NCBI RefSeq assembly: GCF_003626635.1
Contig: NZ_RAZT01000001.1
Coordinates: 310,001-374,000 of the forward strand
DNA length: 64,000 nt
Source: Micromonospora musae
GTDB taxonomy: Bacteria > Actinomycetota > Actinomycetes > Mycobacteriales > Micromonosporaceae
Direction of reading: 5' to 3'
Numbering within the stretch: the first letter of the stretch is position 1; the number at the start of each line of letters is the position of its first letter. The position numbers and the translations under genes are program-made. The notes beneath the pieces were generated by a model that was not told the DNA's origin, searched no databases, and saw only the letters and a program-made list of their open reading frames with translations. Below, one piece after another: positions 15,806-24,770 of this stretch.

Positions 15806-16001
15806 GGCACCTCCGAATCCCGAACCGTCCGCACGTCGCGGAACCCGCGCGTACCCACTGTCGCGGCCGTCAGTCCTGCCAACCCCGGCGCAGCGGCGGC
15901 AAGCCCCCGCCGGCGGCGGCGTTCGGGCGGGCGCGGGGGCGATCGTCAGGGCGGGCCGCGCGCTCGGAATTGGATCTCGCTGCGCCGCGGTTCGGTCTCC
16001 C

Positions 16002-16007
16002 TACGAT
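16002..16007 (+). promoter_or_regulatory. -10 box of the RraA-like gene
   Basis: TACGAT fits the actinobacterial TANNNT consensus and would start transcription near 16014, leaving a 25-base leader with GGAGGA at 16029-16034. This supports the ATG at 16039 over the in-frame ATG at 16006, which overlaps this box. Confidence 0.5.
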
Positions 16008-16038
16008 GGCGTCCCCGCCGAGCCGTCCGGAGGACGTC

Positions 16039-16731
16039 ATGCTGGAGCACTTCGCCGACCTGTCCACACCGCTGCTGGCGGATGCGTGCGTACGCCTGGG
16101 GGTGCCGCTGCGGGTCGCCCCGGCCGGTGTCCGGCCGCTGCTCGCCGGCCAGCGGGTCGCCGGGCGGGTGTTGCCCGCGCGGCACTACGGCAGTGTGGAC
16201 GTCTTCCTGGAGGCGTACGGCCACGCGGCGACCGGGGACGTGCTCGTGGTCGACAACGGCGGCCGTACGGACGAGGCGTGCGTCGGCGACCTGACGGTGC
16301 TGGAGGCCGTCACGGCGGAGGTGGCCGGCCTGGTGGTGTGGGGGCTGCACCGGGACACCGCGGAGCTGGCCGAGATCGGGCTGCCGGTGTTCAGCTACGG
16401 CAGCTCTCCGGCGGGCCCGGTCCGGGTGGACGAGCGGGAGCCGGCGGCGTTGACGAGCGCCCGCGTCGGCGCGCACGAGGTGGGTCGGGGCGACCTGGTC
16501 TTCGGTGACGACGACGGGGTGCTCTTCGTGGCCGCCGACCGCGCCGAGAAGGTGCTCGCGGCCGCGGCGCGGATCCGGCAGGTCGAGCGGGAGCAGGCGG
16601 CGCGGATCCGGGCGGGTGAGACGCTGCGCCGGCAGACCGGCTTCGACGAGTACCTGGCGCGCCGGGTTGTCGATCCGGCGTACACGTTCCGACGCCACCT
16701 GCGTCGCGTCGGCGGGGCGATCGAGGAGTGA
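16039..16731 (+). CDS. RraA-family protein (HMG aldolase-like)
   Basis: 230 residues from the ATG that follows GGAGGA. The RraA fold is marked by [38 protein letters not shown] and [14 protein letters not shown]. In related 4-hydroxy-4-methyl-2-oxoglutarate/oxaloacetate aldolases the metal and substrate are held by an Arg-Asp pair and a GGR segment. Here GLHRD and [11 protein letters not shown] are compatible with activity. In bacteria some relatives instead bind RNase E. No pathway neighbours are present. Confidence 0.85.
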   Translation: MLEHFADLSTPLLADACVRLGVPLRVAPAGVRPLLAGQRVAGRVLPARHYGSVDVFLEAYGHAATGDVLVVDNGGRTDEACVGDLTVLEAVTAEVAGLVVWGLHRDTAELAEIGLPVFSYGSSPAGPVRVDEREPAALTSARVGAHEVGRGDLVFGDDDGVLFVAADRAEKVLAAAARIRQVEREQAARIRAGETLRRQTGFDEYLARRVVDPAYTFRRHLRRVGGAIEE

Positions 16732-16861
16732 GCCTCGGCTGCGGGCAGCCGCCTCGGCCCGACCCCTAGCGCAGCGCCGGGTGCGGCAATATCCTCCACA
16801 TGACGCGCGGCCGTTGGAGCTACTTTTCACAACCCCCGGGCCCGGCCGCAGAGGAGCTGTC

Positions 16862-18001
16862 ATGCACGTCAACCATTCCGAACTGGACCGCCGTACGCTG
16901 CTGCGGGCCGGCCTCGGCGCCGCCACGGTCGCGGTCGTCGGGAGCGAGCTCGCCTTCCCCGCCGCGGCGCGGGCGACCCCGGGCGCGGGCACGGACCTCG
17001 ACTGGATCATCGGCTGCGCCGAGTGGGGGGCGCGCCCACCGGCCGACCCGCTGTCGATCAGCGCCACCGCGACCAACAAGATCATCGTGCACCACATGGC
17101 CTTCCCCAACGTCACCGACTACTCGCAGGCGCAGGCCGTCAAGCTGGCGAAGGACTGCCAGGACCTGCACATGGACGGCAACGGCTGGTCCGACACCGGA
17201 CAGCACTTCACGGTGAGCCGCGGCGGGTACGTGCTGGAGGGCCGCACCGGAAGCCTGGAGCGCCTCCAGGCCGGCGACCGGCAGATGATCGCCGCGCACT
17301 GCCCCGGTGAGAACGGTCGGGCCATCGGGATCGAGAACGAGGGCACCTACGTCACCGAGACGCCGCCGCAGGCGCTGCTCGACTCGCTGGTCAAGCTCTG
17401 CGCCACCATCTGCCGGCAGTACGGCCTGCAGGCGCACGACATCTTCGGCCACTGGGACTTCCGCAACACGCAGTGCCCGGGAGCGGCGTTCTACCGGCAG
17501 TTCCCGATGCTGCGGCGCCGGGTCTTCGCCGAGCTCGACACCCGCCTCGCCGACGTGCCGGCCCGCCGCTGGCCGGACCTGTGGCGCTTCGTCGGCTCGC
17601 CGTCGGTGCAGGTGGTGCAGTACCTGCTCGCCCACCGCGGCTACGCCGTCCCGATCAACAGCGTCTTCGACGCGGCGACGGTGGCGGCCGTGCAGGACTG
17701 GCAGTACCGCAACGGCATCCCGGTGGACGTCGACGCCACGCTCACCCCGCAGACCTGGGAGACCCTCGTCCCAGAGCTGGACAAGCACGCCAGCGGTCTT
17801 CCGGTCAGCGCCGTGCAGTTCATCTTGAACGTCAAGGGGTACGCCGACGTCACGGTGACCGGCGAGTACGACTTCGCGACCCGCAAGGCGGTGCAGGACC
17901 TACAGGGCGTGCACGGGCTGCCGCGCAACGGCAAGGTGGACGTCAGCACCTGGTGCGCCATCGTCGGCGGCGTGGTGCGACAGTCCTTCAAGCACCACTG
18001 A
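16862..18001 (+). CDS. Tat-exported N-acetylmuramoyl-L-alanine amidase with two peptidoglycan-binding domains
   Basis: Cleaves the amide between MurNAc and the stem peptide. 379 residues from the ATG with GAGGAG 5 bases upstream. Twin-arginine signal (DRRTLLRAG, hydrophobic core, AAARA cleavage near residue 39). About 45-215 are an Amidase_2/PGRP domain: zinc ligands plausible at IIVHH, the central HFTVSRGGY, and GHWDFRNTQCPG. Two PG_binding_1 domains follow (about 235-300 and 310-370, with AVQDWQYRNGIP and AVQDLQGVHGLP). A strong hairpin ends the unit. Confidence 0.93.
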   Translation: MHVNHSELDRRTLLRAGLGAATVAVVGSELAFPAAARATPGAGTDLDWIIGCAEWGARPPADPLSISATATNKIIVHHMAFPNVTDYSQAQAVKLAKDCQDLHMDGNGWSDTGQHFTVSRGGYVLEGRTGSLERLQAGDRQMIAAHCPGENGRAIGIENEGTYVTETPPQALLDSLVKLCATICRQYGLQAHDIFGHWDFRNTQCPGAAFYRQFPMLRRRVFAELDTRLADVPARRWPDLWRFVGSPSVQVVQYLLAHRGYAVPINSVFDAATVAAVQDWQYRNGIPVDVDATLTPQTWETLVPELDKHASGLPVSAVQFILNVKGYADVTVTGEYDFATRKAVQDLQGVHGLPRNGKVDVSTWCAIVGGVVRQSFKHH

Positions 18002-18020
18002 GTCCGGCCGTCGCTCCGGT

Positions 18021-18049
18021 GGGGGGCGGTCGGCACCCGACCGCTCCCC
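18021..18049 (+). terminator. Terminator of the amidase gene
   Basis: A 13-bp stem (18021-18033 with 18037-18049, one G-T pair) with a CAC loop, 20 bases after the stop codon. Confidence 0.75.
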
Positions 18050-18135
18050 CGCCTGGCGCGAAACGCGGCCGCGCCTCGTTGTCCCGCCCCTCGTGAGCTG
18101 CGACGATGACGCAGGTCACGACCAAGGAGGGTGCT

Positions 18136-18549
18136 GTGGCGTCTCGACTCAACCCGTACCTCAACTTCCCGGGCAACGCCCGCGAGGCCATTGAGTTCTA
18201 CCGACAGGTCTTCGGCGGCTCGCTGTACGTGAGCACGTTCGGCGAGTTCGGCAACGCCGCGCCGGGCACCGAGGACCAGATCATGCACGCCATGTTGGAC
18301 ACCGATCGGGGCTTCACGCTGATGGTGTCGGACCTCCCACCCGGCATGCAACACGAGCCGGGGAACAACATCAGCGTGAGCCTCAGCGGCGACGACGCCG
18401 ACGAGCTGCGCGGCTACTGGGAGCGGCTCAGCGAGGGCGGCGTGGTGGCGATGCCGCTGGAGAAGCAGATGTGGGGCGACGAGTTCGGCATGTGCGTCGA
18501 CCGCTTCGGCATCCAGTGGATGGTGGACATCATGCCGAAGCAGGGCTGA
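18136..18549 (+). CDS. PhnB-like VOC protein
   Basis: 137 residues from the GTG at 18136, 4 bases after AAGGAGGG, a near-perfect ribosome site that overrules the ATG at 18106. PhnB/3-dmu-9 family features: NPYLNFPGNAREAIEFYRQVFGG, MLDTDRGFTLMVSD, and the ending WGDEFGMCVDRFGIQWMVDI. These proteins adopt the glyoxalase fold, but most lack known activity. It stands alone. Confidence 0.92.
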   Translation: MASRLNPYLNFPGNAREAIEFYRQVFGGSLYVSTFGEFGNAAPGTEDQIMHAMLDTDRGFTLMVSDLPPGMQHEPGNNISVSLSGDDADELRGYWERLSEGGVVAMPLEKQMWGDEFGMCVDRFGIQWMVDIMPKQG

Positions 18550-18643
18550 CTCCCCGCCTCGGCTGTCGCCCGGCGACGGTGGCGCGTGGCGACGGTGGCG
18601 GCCCGGCGGTTTGCGTGGGCCCGATCCCGGAAAGAGTGCGGGC

Positions 18644-20221
18644 ATGACGTGGGCACGCCGAGTCGTACCCGCGGCGGCGGCCGCCGCGATCGCGGCCCTC
18701 GCCGCCCGGGACCTCACCCAACGCGATCACGCGCTGCTGCGTAACTTCCCGGTGCTGGGTCGGGCCCGGTACCTGCTGGAGGCGATCGGGCCCGAGCTAC
18801 GCCAGTACATCGTGGCCGGCAACAACGAGGAGCGGCCCTTCACCCGCGACCAGCGCCGCTGGGTGTACGCGTCGGCGAAGCAGCAGAACAACTACTTCGG
18901 CTTCGGCACGGACAACGACATCGAGTACACCCCCGGCTATCCGATCATCAAGCATCGGACCTTCGGTCGAGCGGTCCCCCCGTCCGCGCCGAACGCCGGG
19001 CACGACGTGCGGCTGCCCTGCGCCAAGGTGCTCGGCGCGGCGCGTGGCCGCAGCGGCGCGTTCCGGCCCGGGTCGGTCGTGAACATCTCCGGGATGAGCT
19101 TCGGATCGCTCTCCGGCAACGCGGTCGCGGCGTTGAACCGGGGTGCGGCCCTGGCCGGTTGCCTGCAGAACACCGGCGAGGGCGGTCTGTCGCCGTACCA
19201 CCGCAACGGCGGTGAACTGGTTTTCCAGATCGGCACGGCCTACTTCGGCTGCCGGGACGAGCGCGGGCGGTTCAGCCTGGCGCGGCTGCGGGACCTGGTC
19301 GCCGCAGCGCCCGTGCGGGCGCTGGAGATCAAGCTCAGCCAGGGGGCGAAGCCGAGCCTCGGCGGGTTGCTGCCGGGCGCCAAGGTCTCCGCGGAGATCG
19401 CCGCCACCCGGGGAGTACCCGTGGGGCGGGACTGCGTGAGCCCGTCCCGGCACGCGGAGTTCTCCGACTGCGACAGTCTGCTGGACTGGGTGGAGCTGCT
19501 CGCCGCCGAGACCGGGCTGCCGGTCGGTATCAAGTCCGCCGTCGGTGACCTGGGTTTCTGGCACGAGCTGACCGACCTGATGCGGGACACCGGCCGGGGC
19601 GTCGACTTCGTGACCGTCGACGGTGGCGAGGGCGGCACGGGCGCCGCGCCACTGATCTTCACCGACTCCGTCTCGCTCCCCTTCCAGCAGGGCTTCTCCC
19701 GGGTCTACTCCCTCTTCGCCGAGCGGGGGCTGCACGAGCAGGTGGTCTTCGTCGGCGCGGGCAAGCTCGGCCTGCCCGACAACGCGGTGGTCGCGTTCGC
19801 GCTCGGCTGCGACCTGGTGAACGTCGGCCGGGAGGCGATGCTGGCGATCGGCTGCATCCAGGCGCAGAAGTGCCACACCGACACCTGCCCGACCGGCGTC
19901 GCCACCCAGAACGCGTGGCTGGCCCGCGGCCTGGACCCGGCACGCAAGTCGGTACGGGCCGCGAACTACCTCCGGACCCTGCGCCGCGACCTGATGAAGG
20001 TGGCCGAGGCGTGCGGAGTGGAGCATCCCGGGCTGATCGGCACCGACTCGGTGGAGTTCCTGGACGGCCGCACCGGCTCCACCCCGCTGCACGAGGTCTA
20101 CGGATACCAGCCGGGATGGGGGCTCCCCTCTGCCGACGACCGGGCGGAGCTCGTCCGCCTGATGTCCGGCGAGGCCCCGCAGGGCGGCAGCGCCCCGCCG
20201 TCGCCGACCGCGGTGAGCTGA
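18644..20221 (+). CDS. FMN-binding glutamate-synthase-like protein, membrane-anchored
   Basis: 525 residues. An Ala-rich N-terminal hydrophobic segment (about 5-22) anchors a domain matching the FMN/synthase part of large-subunit glutamate synthase: VNISGMSFGSLSGNAV, TGEGGLSPYHRNGG, KLSQGAKPSLGG, VTVDGGEGGTGAAP. The [3Fe-4S] cysteines are present in CIQAQKCHTDTCPTG. The glutaminase and GXGXG domains of GltB are absent, as in archaeal-type or stand-alone 'GltS' proteins. The true substrate and electron donor are not known. Confidence 0.88.
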   Translation: MTWARRVVPAAAAAAIAALAARDLTQRDHALLRNFPVLGRARYLLEAIGPELRQYIVAGNNEERPFTRDQRRWVYASAKQQNNYFGFGTDNDIEYTPGYPIIKHRTFGRAVPPSAPNAGHDVRLPCAKVLGAARGRSGAFRPGSVVNISGMSFGSLSGNAVAALNRGAALAGCLQNTGEGGLSPYHRNGGELVFQIGTAYFGCRDERGRFSLARLRDLVAAAPVRALEIKLSQGAKPSLGGLLPGAKVSAEIAATRGVPVGRDCVSPSRHAEFSDCDSLLDWVELLAAETGLPVGIKSAVGDLGFWHELTDLMRDTGRGVDFVTVDGGEGGTGAAPLIFTDSVSLPFQQGFSRVYSLFAERGLHEQVVFVGAGKLGLPDNAVVAFALGCDLVNVGREAMLAIGCIQAQKCHTDTCPTGVATQNAWLARGLDPARKSVRAANYLRTLRRDLMKVAEACGVEHPGLIGTDSVEFLDGRTGSTPLHEVYGYQPGWGLPSADDRAELVRLMSGEAPQGGSAPPSPTAVS

Positions 20222-20300
20222 CCGCCCTGCCGGCATCTCGAATCGTTCCGTCCCGCTCTGATCTACCGCTGGGTGACGAGAGTGTTGCATTCTGGTTGCC

Positions 20301-20657
20301 ATGGGAGAGGTATTGCCGATGCCCAGCCTCGGTGACCTGTTCGCCGACACGCGGGGCGAGGACCGGACGATGCGGGTCAGCTATCACCCGGAGCGGGAGG
20401 CCGTGGTGCTCTCACTGTGGAGCGGCGGGGTCTGCCGGGCCTCGTTCCGGATGCCCGCCGGCGACCTGCCGCGCCTGCTGGCGCTGTTGGGTGGGGTCGT
20501 CGCGGGCGGCACACCGCCGGCCGGAACCCTGCCCGACCGGACGGACCCCCGGACCCCACCGGTGGAGCGCACCGCGATCGTCGAGCAGACCCGTGGAACG
20601 ACCGGCGCGGCGCAGCGCGGCGTGCTGCCGATCGCACCGGCGCCCCGGGTCGCCTGA
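20301..20657 (+). CDS. Hypothetical protein, small single-domain
   Basis: 118 residues. The first ~65 form a compact segment (MRVSYHPEREAVVLSLWSGG, ASFRMPAGDLPRLLALLGG) suggesting a small beta-sheet domain with one helix; the rest is Pro/Thr-rich and probably disordered. Not recognised beyond similarity in style to small conserved actinobacterial proteins. The start may instead be the ATG at 20319, which has GAGAGG about 8 bases upstream. Confidence 0.6.
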   Translation: MGEVLPMPSLGDLFADTRGEDRTMRVSYHPEREAVVLSLWSGGVCRASFRMPAGDLPRLLALLGGVVAGGTPPAGTLPDRTDPRTPPVERTAIVEQTRGTTGAAQRGVLPIAPAPRVA

Positions 20658-20834
20658 CCGACGCGGCGCACCCCGCCGTCCGCTCCACGATCCGGTGGGC
20701 GGGTGCCGGCGCTCGTCGCCGAGCACCCCGGCTCATCCCCAACGGACTTGGTGGATCCCTGCCTCCCCGCCCCGGCAAACCGGAGAAGATGGCCGAAACA
20801 GGGCGACCGGCGGAAGGCTGGGGACGGAGGGCTG

Positions 20835-21359
20835 ATGAGCCAGGACTCCCGGAACGCGCGGGCGGCGCAGCCCGCGGCCGGTGACGCCGGCACCGTTCGG
20901 GTGACGCTGACCGTGAACGGAGCCGACCACGAGCTGCTGATCGACAGCCGCGTCACGCTGCTCGACGCGCTGCGCGACGAACTCGCGTTGACCGGCACCA
21001 AGAAGGGGTGCGACCAGGGCGCCTGCGGCGCATGCACCGTACTCGTCGACGGACGACGGGTGCTGTCCTGCCTGACCCTGGCCGCCCAGTGCGACCGACG
21101 GCAGGTGGCCACCATCGAAGGACTCTCGTCGGACGGGCGACTCCACCCGCTCCAGGAGGCGTTCCTGCGCCACGACGGGTTCCAGTGCGGCTACTGCACG
21201 CCGGGGCAGATCATGTCGGCCGTCGCCCTGCTACACGAGGGACGGACCGGCTCCGACGACGAGATCCGCGAGTTCATGAGCGGCAACATCTGCCGCTGCG
21301 GGGCGTACCCGAACATCGTCGCGGCGATCCGTGAGGTCGCCCGGCAGGGAGCGCGGTAG
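20835..21359 (+). CDS. paoA: Molybdenum hydroxylase [2Fe-2S] subunit (PaoA/YagT-like)
   Basis: 174 residues. It transfers electrons from the molybdenum site to FAD. Two [2Fe-2S] clusters: plant-ferredoxin type (GCDQGACGACTVLVDG and later SCLTLAAQC) and the helical type (CGYCTPGQ and NICRCGAYPN). Unlike E. coli PaoA there is no twin-arginine signal, so the complex is cytoplasmic. The ATG follows ACGGAGG. First gene of an FeS-FAD-Mo operon; the next gene starts 2 bases after its stop. Confidence 0.93.
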   Translation: MSQDSRNARAAQPAAGDAGTVRVTLTVNGADHELLIDSRVTLLDALRDELALTGTKKGCDQGACGACTVLVDGRRVLSCLTLAAQCDRRQVATIEGLSSDGRLHPLQEAFLRHDGFQCGYCTPGQIMSAVALLHEGRTGSDDEIREFMSGNICRCGAYPNIVAAIREVARQGAR

Positions 21360-21361
21360 GC

Positions 21362-22357
21362 GTGCGGGCCTTCGAGTACGTGCGGGCGGACGACATCGGC
21401 GCGGCCGTGGCGCTGGTGAGCGGCGACCCGGCCGCCCAGTACCTCGCCGGCGGGACCACGCAGGTGGACCTGATGCTCAAGGACGGCATCCTCGAACCCG
21501 AGCGGGTCGTCGACATCACCCGGTTGCCGCTACGCGGGATCACCGCCGACGACCGGACCCTCCGGGTCGGCGCGCTGACCACCATGGAGGAGCTGGCCGC
21601 CGACCCCACCGTCGCCGAACGGCTGCCGTTCGCCCGGACCGCCCTGCTGGCGGGAGCGTCGACCCAGCTGCGCAACATGGCCACCATCGGCGGGAACCTG
21701 CTGCAACGTACCCGCTGCCGCTACTTCCGGGACCCGGGCGTGCCGGACTGCAACAAGCGCACCCCGTCGTCGGGCTGCGCCGCCATCACGGGCGCGGGCG
21801 CACGCATGCACGCCATCCTCGGCGCCGGCGAGACCTGCATCGCGCTGCACGCCTCCGACCTGTGCGTACCGCTCGTGGCGCTCGACACGGTGGTGCGGGT
21901 ACGCGGGACCGACGGCGAACGCCGGATACCGCTGACCGAGTTCTACCTCCTCCCCGGCGACCGTCCGGACCTCGAGACCGTGCTGCGCCACGGTGACCTC
22001 GTCACCGCGATCGAGATCCCGCTGCCGCCGGCGGCCATCCGTTCCGGCTACCTCAAGGTGCGGGACCGGGCCTCCTACGAGTTCGCCCTCGTCTCGGTCG
22101 CCGCCGCGCTGACCGTCGAGGACGGGACCATCACCGAGGCGCGGCTCGGCCTCGGCGGGGTCGGCACGATCCCCTGGCGCGCCCGGGCGGCCGAGCAGGT
22201 CCTCACCGGCGCGCCGGCGACCGTCGAGACCTACCGGGCAGCGGCGGAGGCGGAGCTGCGCGCCCCCTTCACGGTGCCGGGGACGGCGTTCAAACCCGAG
22301 CTGGCCCGACGGACGATCGTGCGCGCCCTGGAGGAGCTGGGAGGTGACCGGACGTGA
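21362..22357 (+). CDS. paoB: Molybdenum hydroxylase FAD subunit (PaoB/YagS-like)
   Basis: 331 residues. The FAD-binding PCMH fold is shown by YLAGGTTQVDLML and LRNMATIGGNLLQRTRC. The following insertion (RCRYFRDPG, CNKRTPSSGC) holds the extra [4Fe-4S] cluster that is typical of PaoB-type aldehyde oxidoreductases and absent from xanthine oxidase. The C-terminal part is a CO-dehydrogenase flavoprotein C domain. GTG start directly after the paoA stop; its stop overlaps the next GTG by 4 bases. Confidence 0.93.
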   Translation: MRAFEYVRADDIGAAVALVSGDPAAQYLAGGTTQVDLMLKDGILEPERVVDITRLPLRGITADDRTLRVGALTTMEELAADPTVAERLPFARTALLAGASTQLRNMATIGGNLLQRTRCRYFRDPGVPDCNKRTPSSGCAAITGAGARMHAILGAGETCIALHASDLCVPLVALDTVVRVRGTDGERRIPLTEFYLLPGDRPDLETVLRHGDLVTAIEIPLPPAAIRSGYLKVRDRASYEFALVSVAAALTVEDGTITEARLGLGGVGTIPWRARAAEQVLTGAPATVETYRAAAEAELRAPFTVPGTAFKPELARRTIVRALEELGGDRT

Positions 22358-24561
22358 CCCTGACCCGTCCTGTGGTCGTCGGCGCCGGCGTGGACCGGGT
22401 CGACGGGCCGCTCAAGGTGGCGGGCGCCGCCGCGTACTCCTCGGACATCACCCTTCCCGGCATGGTGCACGTCGCACTGGTCCGCAGCACGATCGCCGCC
22501 GGGCGGATCACCCGGCTCGACACCGGCGCGGCCGAGCAGCTGCCCGGCGTGCTGGCCGTCCTCTCCCACCACAACGCGCCCCGGCTGGCCGCCGGGCCGA
22601 CGAACAACCTGGGACCGACGCCGCCACCGCCGCTGCAGGACGATCGGATCCGGCACCACGGCCAGTACCTGGCGGCGGTGGTCGCCGAGAAGCCGTACCA
22701 GGCGGCCGCGGCGGCCCGCGCCGTCACCGTCGAGTACGAGCGCACCGAGCCCGTGTTGAGGATCGAGGACCCGGCCGGGGAGCTGCGGACCGACCCGTTC
22801 GGGATGGACGCGACGCGGGGCGACGCCGCCGGTGCGCTGGCCGCCGCCGAGGTCGTGCACGAGGCCACGTACGTCACCGCGGAGAACACCAACAATCCGC
22901 TCGGGCTCTTCGCGACGGTGGCGCAGTGGAGCGGTGGCCGCCTCACCGTGCACGACGCCACCCAGTGGACCTCGAACACCTGCCAGACCCTCGCCCAGAT
23001 GTTCGAGGTGCCCGAGTCGGCGGTGCGCGTCTACGCGAAGTACGTCGGCGGGGCGTTCGGTTCCGGACTCCGGGTGTGGCCGCACGTGGTCCTCGCGGTG
23101 CTGGCCGCGCGCACGGTCGGTCGGCCGGTGAAGCTGGTGCTCTCTCGCCCGGAGATGTTCACCGGCATCGGGCACCGGCCGAACACGGTGCAGCAGCTCC
23201 GGATCGGCGCCGCCCGCGACGGCGGCTTCGTGGCGATCGAGCACGAGGCCCTCCAGACCGTCGCCATGGACGACGAGAACCTGGAGCCGGTCGCCGCCTC
23301 CAGCGCCAGCGCGTACGCCTGCCCGAACGTGGCCACCCGCGACCGGCAGCGGCGGCTCAACATCCCCTGCCCCGGGTCGATGCGGGCGCCCGGCGAGGCG
23401 CAGGCCAACTTCGCGCTGGAGTCGGCGATCGACGAGCTCTCCTACCTGCTCGACATGGACCCGCTCGACCTGCGGCTGCGCAACTACGCGCAGGTGCAGC
23501 CCCAGTTCGGTCTGCCCTGGTCGAGCAAGGCCCTGCGGGAGTGCTACCAGGTGGGCGCGGAGCGGTTCGGCTGGTCCCGCCGCGACCGGCGGATCGGGGC
23601 GATGCGGGACGGTCGGTGGCTCGTCGGCTACGGCATGGCCGGGGTGAGCTACCTGTGGTGGCAGGTGCACTGCGAGGCCCGCGCGACGATCGGCAGCGAC
23701 GGCACGGGCTACGTCCGCAGCGCCGCCACGGACATCGGCACCGGCACGTACACCGTGATGCGGCAGCTCTCGGCCGAGCTGCTCGGGCTCGAGCTGGACC
23801 AGGTCCGCTTCGACCTCGGCGACTCGAACCTGCCCTGGTCGCCGCAGGCCGGCGGGTCCGGGCTGACCGGGGCACTGGGGAACGCCGTGCACGCCGCCTG
23901 CCGGGAACTCATCAGGACGTTCCTGAGGACCGTCGTGAACGACTCGGCGTCGCCGCTGCGGGGCTGCACCATCGACGACGTCGCCGTGAGCGGCGGACGG
24001 ATCCACCACCGGGCCGACGGCAAGCTGGGCGAGAGCTTCGTGGCCATCCTGGCCCGGCACGGGCTGGACGAGTTGACCGCCGACGGCGTCAGCGACCCAC
24101 CGGACCCGCAGGAGGTCGGCATGGCGCCGGCCGGCGCGTTCGCGGCGAAGTTCGTCGAGGTGCACGTCGACCCGGACCTCGGCCTGCTGCGGGTGCCGCG
24201 GATCGTCTCCGTCGTCGACGGCGGCCGGATCCTCAACGAGAAGCTGGCCCGCAGCCAGATCATCGGCGCCACGGTCGGCGGCGTCGGCCAGGCGATCCTC
24301 GAGGAGACCGTCACCGACCCCCGGACCGGCCGCATCGCGAACGCCAACCTCGGCGACTACCTGGTGGCCGTGAACGCGGACATCGGCGAGATCGACGTCA
24401 CCTTCGTCGGCGAGCCGGATCAGCTGACACCGCTCGGCACCAAGGGGGTCGGCGAGGTCGGCCTGCCGGGCACGGCCGCGGCGGTCGCGAACGCCGTCTA
24501 CCACGCGACCGGGAAGCGGATCCGCTCCCTGCCCATCACGATCGACGACCTGCTCGGTTAG
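22354..24561 (+). CDS. paoC: Molybdenum hydroxylase large (Mo-cofactor) subunit, PaoC/YagR-like
   Basis: 735 residues, the short form typical of PaoC. It binds the molybdopterin cofactor and oxidises an aldehyde or N-heterocycle. Landmarks: GAAAYSSDI near the start, KYVGGAFGSGLR, PGSMRAPGEAQANF, a Gly-rich DIGTGTYTVM, and the active-site Glu in GVGEVGLPGTAAAV near the C terminus. No XdhC-type chaperone is adjacent, although paoD normally helps to insert the cofactor. Substrate cannot be told from sequence. Confidence 0.93.
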   Translation: MTLTRPVVVGAGVDRVDGPLKVAGAAAYSSDITLPGMVHVALVRSTIAAGRITRLDTGAAEQLPGVLAVLSHHNAPRLAAGPTNNLGPTPPPPLQDDRIRHHGQYLAAVVAEKPYQAAAAARAVTVEYERTEPVLRIEDPAGELRTDPFGMDATRGDAAGALAAAEVVHEATYVTAENTNNPLGLFATVAQWSGGRLTVHDATQWTSNTCQTLAQMFEVPESAVRVYAKYVGGAFGSGLRVWPHVVLAVLAARTVGRPVKLVLSRPEMFTGIGHRPNTVQQLRIGAARDGGFVAIEHEALQTVAMDDENLEPVAASSASAYACPNVATRDRQRRLNIPCPGSMRAPGEAQANFALESAIDELSYLLDMDPLDLRLRNYAQVQPQFGLPWSSKALRECYQVGAERFGWSRRDRRIGAMRDGRWLVGYGMAGVSYLWWQVHCEARATIGSDGTGYVRSAATDIGTGTYTVMRQLSAELLGLELDQVRFDLGDSNLPWSPQAGGSGLTGALGNAVHAACRELIRTFLRTVVNDSASPLRGCTIDDVAVSGGRIHHRADGKLGESFVAILARHGLDELTADGVSDPPDPQEVGMAPAGAFAAKFVEVHVDPDLGLLRVPRIVSVVDGGRILNEKLARSQIIGATVGGVGQAILEETVTDPRTGRIANANLGDYLVAVNADIGEIDVTFVGEPDQLTPLGTKGVGEVGLPGTAAAVANAVYHATGKRIRSLPITIDDLLG

Positions 24562-24756
24562 CCGAGGTTTCGGGCGAGCGCGCCCCGCCGCGCCGGCCCC
24601 GGGCGGCGGTCCGCTCGGGCGAGCCGGCCGGAACAGGCTCCGACTCCGACCCGCGACGCCCCCGTCGCGGCGCCGGATCGCCCGTCACGACTGTCGCCAC
24701 ACCGGGTCGGCGGGAAGCCGTAACCGCAGGTCAGTGACGGGGTCGCGACGGCCGTG

Positions 24757-24770
24757 CGAACATGTGTTCG
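24757..24770. promoter_or_regulatory. LexA (SOS) box of dinB
   Basis: CGAAC-ATGT-GTTCG is an exact match to the CGAACN4GTTCG SOS box used by Gram-positive bacteria and actinobacteria. It overlaps the -10-like GAACAT (24758-24763) and ends on the first base of the GTG start, so LexA would block both polymerase and the start region. Confidence 0.85.

Noticed and set aside
22231..24504. A 757-codon minus-strand frame antisense to the molybdenum hydroxylase subunit
   Set aside because: Low-complexity V/R/G/H composition and complete overlap with a gene with clear catalytic motifs.
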